This document shows, piece after piece, positions 1 through 6,171 of a stretch of 9,760 nucleotides of DNA. Position 1 is the first letter of the stretch; every line of letters starts with the position of its first letter. The stretch spans positions 1 to 9,760 of the forward strand of contig JAEOTI010000172.1 in assembly GCA_016839955.1 (NCBI GenBank). Reading direction: 5' to 3'. This stretch comes from Candidatus Hodarchaeota archaeon. GTDB lineage: Archaea; Asgardarchaeota; Heimdallarchaeia; Hodarchaeales; YT1-057. The translations under genes and the position numbers were made by a program. The notes under the pieces are model-generated. The model saw only the letters and a program-made list of their open reading frames with translations. It did no database searches and had not been told where the DNA came from.

Positions 1-720
1 AAAGCCTGGGAATTAAATACAAAAATTCACATTCATCTTAATGAAACCCTGGATGAAATTGAAAATGCTAAAAGGGAGTGGGGGAAAACACCAATTGAAA
101 AACTTGCAGATCTTGAACTTTTAAAGAATGTATTAGCAGCACATTGTACACATACCAAAAATAACGAACTTGATTTACTACGAAGGGCAAATGCGTTTAT
201 TTTGCACTGTCCTCAATCTAACTTAAAATTAGGATCTGGAATTGCTCCTATTCAGGGGTTTATCTGGGCAGATTTACTTCCGAATATTTGTTTAGGGACT
301 GATGGTCAAGCATCGAACAATAATCTTGATGTCTTGGAAGAAATTACCTTAACGGCTCTAATCCACAAGGGTTTGTACAAAGATCCCACTTACGTTACTG
401 CAACTCAAGCACTGCAAATGGCTACATATAATCCCTCAAATGTGTTCCCAAAGAACTCTTTCGCCAGGGGTATTAGTGTTGGAGAAAAAGCTGACTTAAT
501 TATTTTGGATTTTGATAAACCTCATTTGGTCCCTCACACAAACCCCATTTCCAACTTAGTTTATTCAGCCAATTCTTCTGATGTTAGTTTAACTCTTTCA
601 GATGGTGAAATACTTTATCATAATGGTAAATACTTAACATTGAATATTGAAGAAGTATTAACTAATGCTCGTAGAACTAGTCAGGATCTAAATGAACGAG
701 CAGGAATACTTGGTACCTAG
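1..720 (+). CDS. Amidohydrolase of the MTA/SAH deaminase / chlorohydrolase type, 3' part only
   Basis: The reading frame is open from base 1 and ends at TAG 718-720, giving 239 residues of the C-terminal part; the family is usually about 430 residues, so roughly the first 190 lie outside the window. Visible motifs are HIHLNET (residues 10-16; H12 a metal ligand and E15 the catalytic acid by family analogy), AHCTH (47-51; the substrate or metal His) and LGTDGQASNN (98-107; D101 the metal-binding Asp). The segment HCPQSNLKLGSGIAP (69-83) is typical of enzymes deaminating S-adenosylhomocysteine, methylthioadenosine or related aminated heterocycles. The first HxH metal pair is cut off. The likely role is cytosolic hydrolytic deamination in nucleoside or SAM-product salvage; the exact substrate cannot be told, and guanine-deaminase or triazine-hydrolase relatives share these motifs. 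The 3' end overlaps the next gene by 29 bases if that gene starts at 692, suggesting co-transcription. Confidence 0.88.
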   Translation, partial: KAWELNTKIHIHLNETLDEIENAKREWGKTPIEKLADLELLKNVLAAHCTHTKNNELDLLRRANAFILHCPQSNLKLGSGIAPIQGFIWADLLPNICLGTDGQASNNNLDVLEEITLTALIHKGLYKDPTYVTATQALQMATYNPSNVFPKNSFARGISVGEKADLIILDFDKPHLVPHTNPISNLVYSANSSDVSLTLSDGEILYHNGKYLTLNIEEVLTNARRTSQDLNERAGILGT

Positions 721-1690
721 ACAGCCAAAAGGAAGGATTATTTTGTCAACGTTGGTTTATTATCATCCAGAATTCGAATTAAGTGGATATCCAATCTTAA
801 AAAGCCGTCTTGCGCCCTCTTTTAACTATTTAAAACAATTTGTTCAACAAAACTGTTCATCATCTTCAATTTCATTTCTGGAACCTCCTTCAATAGACTT
901 GGATCTTCTCAAACGTGTGCATACTGATCGACATATTGCATCAGTCAAAGCTAGTTCGTTTTATCCGTCTGCATTGTTATCCGCAGGAGGAGCAGTTGAA
1001 GCAGCAAAAGCTGTGTGGAAAAATAATCATGTCGAAAATGCATTTGTTTTTACAGGGACAGCAGGCCATCATGCTTCTAAAGACCATGCATGGGGATTTT
1101 GTTATTTTAATAACACAGCGCTTGCACTCGAAGGATTATGGACAACTGAACCTGAATTTCGACGAGTCACTGTTGTGGATACCGACCCACATCCTGGAGA
1201 TGGGACACAGGACTGTTTGGGAGATAAAGATGGATTTCAACATTTTAATTTTCAATCGTATGGAACAATTTCACAGTCTGGAGAGATTTGGGATATAGGG
1301 TTACCTTCGAACTGTGGTGATGAAGCGTTCATTCTTGCCTTAAAGTCAATCAAAAAACAAATTATACGATTTCATCCAGACATGCTGATTTGGAATATAG
1401 GTCATGACGCACATGAAGCAGACTATGGAGGCTTTCGCCTTTCGCTTCATGCTTTCCCACAAATGTGCGAATTTCTTCTTTATATTGCCCAAGAAGTGTG
1501 TAAAGGGCGGTTACTTGTTCTTCTTTCTGGAGGATCAGAGGAACAAATTGCAAAGTCTGTTATTAGCTCAATTGTAGCAAAACTTGCTAAATGTCCCGCC
1601 TTACCTCCTATCGAAGAAAGGCCGACATCAGATAACATTCAACTTCTCAACGAAGTAAATTCGATCTTAAAAAAGCTTAAACTGGAATAA
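692..1690 (+). CDS. Histone-deacetylase-fold hydrolase (HDAC/acetylpolyamine amidohydrolase superfamily) with Tyr-to-Ser change
   Basis: The protein has 332 residues from ATG 692, close to a single-domain HDAC. Seen in order: YYHPEF (23-28), VHTDRHI (76-82), SALLSAGGAVEAA (93-105), the catalytic His pair in AGHHA (H126, H127) with GFCYFNN (135-141), the zinc ligands in DTDPHPGDG (D165, H167), GLPSNCGD (203-210) and the third ligand D239 in GHDAHEADYGG. Known family members remove acetyl groups from lysine or polyamines using zinc and a Tyr in a GGY motif that stabilises the transition state. Here that motif reads SGGSEEQIA (279-287), so Ser282 takes the Tyr place. The usual HH of the DxDxHHG motif is HP, but the ligand His remains. 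Activity may therefore be weak or altered; deacetylation is inferred. An alternative start is TTG 743, preceded by a purine-rich AAAAGGAAGG and just before the conserved core; it would give 315 residues and remove the overlap with the upstream gene. Confidence 0.85.
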   Translation: MNEQEYLVPRQPKGRIILSTLVYYHPEFELSGYPILKSRLAPSFNYLKQFVQQNCSSSSISFLEPPSIDLDLLKRVHTDRHIASVKASSFYPSALLSAGGAVEAAKAVWKNNHVENAFVFTGTAGHHASKDHAWGFCYFNNTALALEGLWTTEPEFRRVTVVDTDPHPGDGTQDCLGDKDGFQHFNFQSYGTISQSGEIWDIGLPSNCGDEAFILALKSIKKQIIRFHPDMLIWNIGHDAHEADYGGFRLSLHAFPQMCEFLLYIAQEVCKGRLLVLLSGGSEEQIAKSVISSIVAKLAKCPALPPIEERPTSDNIQLLNEVNSILKKLKLE

Positions 1691-1811
1691 TCAACTTCTT
1701 TCTTCATGGATATGTTTGAAATTTAACATGAAATTTGATTCAATTAGTTTCTTAAATTCTCCCAAGATCTTGTCTTGTGTGACAAAACTTTGGTGGTTCT
1801 GACTAATTTTT

Positions 1812-1818
1812 AGGTGGG
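1812..1818 (+). promoter_or_regulatory. Possible ribosome binding site AGGTGGG
   Basis: This GG-rich stretch sits seven bases before TTG 1826 and overlaps GTG 1814. If it is a Shine-Dalgarno site, it favours TTG 1826 and a 708-residue product beginning MNVRVELLL, a more compact signal peptide. A similar AGGCGGAG lies before the ATG at 8339. Confidence 0.4.
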
Positions 1819-3952
1819 AAGCGGATTGAATGTAAGAGTCGAATTACTGTTAGGAATTTTTTTATTTTTCTCTTTAGTTTGTATCAGGCACTCAAACAAT
1901 CCTCTATTGCATGATGTGGAAGAAGTTTCAGGAAATACAAGTATTAAGAGTTTTTACTCAATAAAAGCACCACAACAAGAGGAAAATATTACTATTGATA
2001 AGATTTCTAACTTTACTGCAGGCGCTAATTTTGATTTAGTATGGAACGCATCATCATTTGATCCCCTTGGTTATAATATTACTAGAGGAGCTCTTCTTCT
2101 GATTAATGAAACTTGGAATGGTAGTTTAATAATTTATAATGAGTCTCTAGCTACTGGTCATGAAAGTAATTTGACTTATACATGCACTGTGTGGAATGTT
2201 AATTTTACTACAAACTCCAGTACTGTAACTGTTTTTGTGGATGCAATATCTCCGACATTTTCCGGTGCAACATCAGAGTTTTACTTCAGAGATGATGAAA
2301 TTCTAACATTGACTTGGCTTCCCTCTGACAATCACCCTGAAAATTATACAATAGAACGAGCCCGATATACAGTAGGTTCCTTAGATTGGACTGTTCTCGT
2401 TGACAATATTTGGAATGGGAACAATATTAATTATTATATCATAACTCATTCATTAAGTGTTGGAGAATATTATTTCCGTTGTAACGTAACAGACGAAGCA
2501 GGAAATATTGCATCTAATGTCTATCTTATACACATTTTCAGCAATGTCCCTGATGAAATTTGGGGAGGGCTTTTTGGACTAAATCTTGATTCTGACTCAA
2601 TAATGCTTGGTTTTTTAGCAGTTTTAACATTCGTAATTGGTGTTGGAGCATTTATTGTAGTTTCACAACGTTTTAGAAAACCTGTGGCTTCAGGATTAGA
2701 TGATTTCGGTAAAAAACTTGAAGAAAATATACGACTTGAGGATCTGGACCTGAATCGAACGTTTACAACGGAGATTGGACTTTGTGAACATTCCCTACTA
2801 AGTCGTGCTGATAAAGCTGGGGAAAATGCTGTTAAAACCACAGAGAAACTAACTAAAATTCTAGTAGCGTCAGAAAATCGGATCACTCATCTTTTATCAA
2901 GTAGTAAATATGGTAAAGCATTCAAGGATTTAGTTGAAAGTTGGAAAAAGACTGTTAATGGCTACCATTCGAAATTAGATCGTTTAACTAAACAAGGAAA
3001 GACTTTTACCATTGCTAGGCGACTAGATAAAGAAATTCATCTTCTTGAACGTCAAGGGGCAGGAACTGAAGAGTTAAAACGATATCTGAAAGATCCTAAA
3101 AATAAATTCAGCCAAATTATTAATTGGGGGCATTCAGACATTCTCAACGTTGCTTTCACCTCAAAACTTGCATTACAGTTGGTTGTAGAATACTCTAGCA
3201 AAAGTGTTGAAGGGATTTCAAAAGTCTCTTCCTGGTCAAAACTCACTGCGATGCAACAATATCAGAAAAAACGTGGAATAGAACAAGAGATTGCAGATCA
3301 AAAAAGTGATATGGAAGACTTGGTTGGAGAAGTCCGAAATGAGCTAGATATATTCTTACGTCGTTATACACATCAGATTCGAACATTTTGGAAAGAAAAC
3401 CAATATTCAGAAGCACTAGAATATTCCCAAGGGATACTAGAAACTGGTTTGGATTATTTGGATCAATATGGATCTAGGTTTGATGAGTATGTTGCTAATC
3501 ATCTAAAAAATGAAGAAGATAAAATTCATTCAAGATTTGAGCAGCTTCCATCTATTTTTGGTAAAGCAAGAGAAGTTAATCTAAATAAACTAAAAACGCT
3601 TCAACACTCCTACATTGTCAAAACTGTTGAAAGGTGTATTCTCAATCTTGTAAGTAGGAAAGAATCTATTGATTATTTAGAAATTCAAGAGCCATTGAAA
3701 AATTTAGACGAAATTCAACTAGCAACAATACTAACTAGATTTGCAAAAGAAAACGAGAGTATAGAATTTAATGAAATAACTCAACAGATAACACGAGCAA
3801 GACCAAAATGTATTGTTTGCTGGACAGAAATTTCTAAAGGGCAAGAGAGTAGGTCATGTCCACATTGTGGAGCTAGAGCGCATAAAGAACATTGGTTAGA
3901 AATTGCTCGAATTGGGTTTTGTCCCAAATGCAAAAAACGAGTTAAGAAATAG
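1814..3952 (+). CDS. Single-pass membrane protein with glycosylation-rich ectodomain and C-terminal RING/PHD-like zinc finger
   Basis: The protein has 712 residues. Residues about 8-24 form a signal peptide or anchor (VELLLGIFLFFSLV). Residues about 55-243 look like two beta-sandwich repeats of Ig/FN3 type; the second ends LSVGEYYFRCNVTDEAGN (214-231), common in archaeal surface proteins. This part carries 13 N-x-S/T sequons. A transmembrane helix spans about 263-284 and is followed by basic QRFRK, placing the rest inside. Residues 295-660 are charged and mostly helical, with probable coiled coils. The C-terminus has eight ordered ligands: C666-x2-C669, C682-x2-C685, H690-x2-H693, C703-x2-C706, a cross-brace pattern as in RING or PHD fingers. 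RING proteins often act as ubiquitin ligases; that role is inferred here. An in-frame TAG immediately precedes GTG 1814, so this is the earliest start. TTG 1826, with GGTGGG seven bases upstream, is an equally good alternative. The 3' end overlaps the opposing GTPase gene by 11 bases. Confidence 0.82.
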   Translation: MGSGLNVRVELLLGIFLFFSLVCIRHSNNPLLHDVEEVSGNTSIKSFYSIKAPQQEENITIDKISNFTAGANFDLVWNASSFDPLGYNITRGALLLINETWNGSLIIYNESLATGHESNLTYTCTVWNVNFTTNSSTVTVFVDAISPTFSGATSEFYFRDDEILTLTWLPSDNHPENYTIERARYTVGSLDWTVLVDNIWNGNNINYYIITHSLSVGEYYFRCNVTDEAGNIASNVYLIHIFSNVPDEIWGGLFGLNLDSDSIMLGFLAVLTFVIGVGAFIVVSQRFRKPVASGLDDFGKKLEENIRLEDLDLNRTFTTEIGLCEHSLLSRADKAGENAVKTTEKLTKILVASENRITHLLSSSKYGKAFKDLVESWKKTVNGYHSKLDRLTKQGKTFTIARRLDKEIHLLERQGAGTEELKRYLKDPKNKFSQIINWGHSDILNVAFTSKLALQLVVEYSSKSVEGISKVSSWSKLTAMQQYQKKRGIEQEIADQKSDMEDLVGEVRNELDIFLRRYTHQIRTFWKENQYSEALEYSQGILETGLDYLDQYGSRFDEYVANHLKNEEDKIHSRFEQLPSIFGKAREVNLNKLKTLQHSYIVKTVERCILNLVSRKESIDYLEIQEPLKNLDEIQLATILTRFAKENESIEFNEITQQITRARPKCIVCWTEISKGQESRSCPHCGARAHKEHWLEIARIGFCPKCKKRVKK

Positions 3953-5075
3953 AAATTGAAGTATCATTACCTTCAATTGCTTTAACTCGTTCCCAGACAG
4001 TGAGAGTTGTGAAGAACGTAGGATCAAAAGATTTCCTATAATCATTAGTCTCGTTCAAAGGTTTTTTCTCATAAAAATCGTTTGTATCTACTAAAATTGG
4101 TGGTGGGTATATAAAAGGAGAAATATGTTGTTCTAATAGTTCTTCAGGGATGATTTCATGTGGATTTTTTTCTAAGCATGATCTTGAGATTGCAAGAGCG
4201 GATTCAGCAACTGCTCTAATAGCAGAAGGGCTATCTTCCTCCTCTGCAACAACTAAACAAGCTAGATTATGATCCTTATCTTCAACGTGTGTCAATCGAA
4301 GATCTGGTGAACCAGGAATAGGGCTATGAATAATTACACTCCGAATACCTTGATACTGAGTATCAGCAAGACCTTTTCCAGTAATTTCTTTTGCAAATCC
4401 AGAGAGAGCAGAATAGAAGCCCGTAACTAAGGTTGGATCAATACTCGAATTTCCTTCTGCGAAAGGTTGGGTAATTCGTGAAGAAAGTAAAACACCAGAA
4501 GATTCATACACATAAACTTGATGAACATGTGCTCGAGGAATTTCAACTGTTTGTGTTAGTTGATTAACTAACCAATCAAATGCCTCGGTTACTCCATGAC
4601 CTGTTTTTGCAGAACAATCGAACATTTGAAGAGCTTTCACAGGCATTGTTGTTAGTTCGGTAAGATTTAAGACTTGAATAACCTCTTCTAATGTATATGC
4701 GCTCGAAATGTCTTGTTTGTTAGCTAAAAGCATTACTATGGGCTCTTTTTCTTGAATCCAAGATATTACTGTTAAAAATGTGTCTCGAGCTTTCTCCATA
4801 AGCTCATGGTTTGCTGAATCTATTAGAAACACAACAACATCTGCTTTCGGAATAAATTGGTTCCATAGAGAGTGAATGAAAATATCTTGGCCACCTAAAT
4901 CAATAGCTCGAATCTGAATTTTTTCTTCATATTCAAAATTATCTATAGAAAAACCCATAGTAGGTGGTGTAGCTCGAATTTCTCCTGTTACGAGACGATT
5001 AAGTAGAGTTGTTTTACCGGCATCAGCTAGACCGACAAAGACTATACTTGTACGCTTTTGAAAGTCCGTCCCCAA
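3942..5075 (-). CDS. Arf-like small GTPase fused to a C-terminal longin/roadblock-type domain
   Basis: The protein has 377 residues. The G domain (about 9-178) has all Arf-type motifs: P-loop GLADAGKT (15-22), switch I PPTMGF (37-42) with T39, DLGGQD (59-64) with the catalytic-position Q63, ANKQD (118-122) and CSAK (154-157). It lacks the N-terminal amphipathic helix of eukaryotic Arf. Residues about 183-305 begin with a beta hairpin (VHQVYVYESSGVLLSSR), then a helix (DPTLVTGFYSALSGFAKEI), strands and a last helix. This matches the longin/roadblock fold class by pattern; the subtype is uncertain. About 70 residues at the end are not recognised. Arf proteins are GTP-dependent switches that recruit effectors to membranes; the fused domain may act as a built-in partner or dimer interface (inference). 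The start is TTG 5075: an in-frame TGA lies at 5088-5090, and AAGGG eight bases upstream could bind the ribosome. The gene is transcribed away from 5465 and converges on the zinc-finger gene. Confidence 0.86.
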   Translation of the reverse strand: MGTDFQKRTSIVFVGLADAGKTTLLNRLVTGEIRATPPTMGFSIDNFEYEEKIQIRAIDLGGQDIFIHSLWNQFIPKADVVVFLIDSANHELMEKARDTFLTVISWIQEKEPIVMLLANKQDISSAYTLEEVIQVLNLTELTTMPVKALQMFDCSAKTGHGVTEAFDWLVNQLTQTVEIPRAHVHQVYVYESSGVLLSSRITQPFAEGNSSIDPTLVTGFYSALSGFAKEITGKGLADTQYQGIRSVIIHSPIPGSPDLRLTHVEDKDHNLACLVVAEEEDSPSAIRAVAESALAISRSCLEKNPHEIIPEELLEQHISPFIYPPPILVDTNDFYEKKPLNETNDYRKSFDPTFFTTLTVWERVKAIEGNDTSISIS

Positions 5076-5464
5076 CCCAATTTCCCTTCATAACTTGTGT
5101 TTTTTCATCCAAAGTGTTTATTCTTACACTGAAATTATTATTAATCGCATTGGTTAATTAAAAGTTTTTTTATGACTTTGAACACTAAAACCATGAAAAT
5201 AAAAAATTTCGATTTAAATGCATAATAAGAAAAAATTTCGCAAATGACTCAATCAGAAAAAAGTGGATCATTGAAGACTGAATAAACAAAGCTTGTATCT
5301 TGTTCAGTTCTTAATAAAACAGCACTACAGTAGAATCAAAGTTTCTTATTAGCTACCCTTACCAAAGCCTTGTAAAGTGGATACTAAGCTAATTGAATGT
5401 AAATTTAATTAATCCTTAAACAAGAAGAAAAATCCCCCCAGACCAATAGAACAAAAATTAGGTT
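5076..5464. other. Divergent intergenic region with candidate promoters for both sides
   Basis: No gene is supported here; the longest ATG frame checked (from 5172) stops after 17 codons. The region is very AT-rich and must hold promoters for the minus-strand GTPase and the plus-strand membrane protein. A TATA-like CTTTTAATTAACC on the minus strand (5151-5163) lies about 80 bases before the GTPase start. AAATTTAATTAAT on the plus strand (5401-5413) lies about 55 bases before the GTG at 5465. Both are guesses from base composition and spacing; no clear BRE element or hairpin was seen. Confidence 0.4.
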
Positions 5465-5983
5465 GTGATTGAAATATCGGAAGCTGGAGCACAGACTAAA
5501 AGAATTATTACAGTGGTCGTATTAGCAATTCTATTCATTCTAGCATTATACATCGCTACTTTAGGAAATTGGATAATAGGTATTGACGAAGAGTACCTAG
5601 GGAATTTAGACGATGCTATATTGGGTTATATCCCTATCTTAATGGTAGTTATCTGGATGAAGATCTTTGCTGATTTATTTCTATGTTATTACATAGGAAG
5701 GTCTTTTAAAGAATCATTAGGGATCATTGAAAAAGCTATTCCAGATACTAATTGGTTTCTTAAGCCTGCAATTAAAAACGCAATTCTCTGCATAATATTG
5801 CAACTGGGATTAATTATCTTGACACCCCTAGATTACGACAAATTTGATAATTTCGAGATCATTTTTGATGATTTCTTCAAACCAGTTATTTTACAAACAA
5901 TGTTGATAATCCAAGTTGTTATTCTCATTATAACTGTAGCCTTGTTTTTCTTCACAAAAGTACACGAAGAAGTACCAGAATAA
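5465..5983 (+). CDS. Small four-helix membrane protein of unknown function
   Basis: The protein has 172 residues and was not recognised. It has four hydrophobic segments: about 14-33 (IITVVVLAILFILALYIATL), 52-77, 103-121 and 139-165. The loops between them are acidic, especially DEEYLGNLDD (41-50) and DYDKFDNFEIIFDD (123-136). The N-terminus carries TKR before the first helix and the C-terminus ends in the acidic HEEVPE. An in-frame TAG at 5459-5461 limits the start to GTG 5465, which fits the open frame; the ribosome-site-like AGG just before it is unusually close. The stop is followed 188 bases later by the Rag-like GTPase gene on the same strand, with a possible terminator between, so co-transcription is uncertain. 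By position it could be a membrane partner or anchor for the GTPases, but nothing in the protein itself shows that. Confidence 0.75.
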   Translation: MIEISEAGAQTKRIITVVVLAILFILALYIATLGNWIIGIDEEYLGNLDDAILGYIPILMVVIWMKIFADLFLCYYIGRSFKESLGIIEKAIPDTNWFLKPAIKNAILCIILQLGLIILTPLDYDKFDNFEIIFDDFFKPVILQTMLIIQVVILIITVALFFFTKVHEEVPE

Positions 5984-5992
5984 ACTGATTTC

Positions 5993-6052
5993 TCCAGAAA
6001 GGCTGGAAAATCACATTGGAATTGTCATTTGGGGAGGGTTTGGGCTTTTTTT
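5993..6052 (+). terminator. Candidate terminator: small hairpin and T-run
   Basis: Ten bases after the membrane-protein stop, TCCAG (5993-5997) and CTGGA (6003-6007) form a perfect five-base stem with a five-base loop. A T7 run follows at 6046-6052, after a G-rich stretch. Archaeal termination mainly needs a T-run, so this could end transcription before the GTPase gene. The stem is short and could occur by chance. Confidence 0.35.
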
Positions 6053-6157
6053 CCTTTCTAAAAAACATGAGAATAATATTTCTTGATTTTATTACTATGA
6101 GAAAAAGCATTTTTCCTGAATTTATGTTAGGAAGACCTTTCTAGAATAGAATGAAAT

Positions 6158-6163
6158 AGAGGT
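6158..6163 (+). promoter_or_regulatory. Ribosome binding site AGAGGT for the TTG start at 6172
   Basis: AGAGGT lies eight bases before TTG 6172. An in-frame TAG at 6163-6165 rules out any earlier start, so this site supports TTG 6172 over the later GTG at 6190. Confidence 0.5.
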
Positions 6164-6171
6164 AGTTTCCC

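Noticed and set aside
915..1298. Open frame of 127 codons on the plus strand
   Set aside because: It lies wholly inside the HDAC-like gene in another frame, and its product has no recognisable pattern.
1362..1553. Minus-strand open frame inside the HDAC-like gene
   Set aside because: Short, antisense to conserved coding sequence and without any motif.
2521..2886. Minus-strand open frame of 121 codons, Ser/Arg-rich
   Set aside because: Antisense to the transmembrane and helical part of the zinc-finger gene; its composition is the expected reverse complement of that gene.
3052..3246. Minus-strand open frame of 64 codons
   Set aside because: Antisense shadow inside the zinc-finger gene with no start context.
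5172..5225. Short ATG frame in the divergent intergenic region
   Set aside because: It stops after 17 codons and has no ribosome site.
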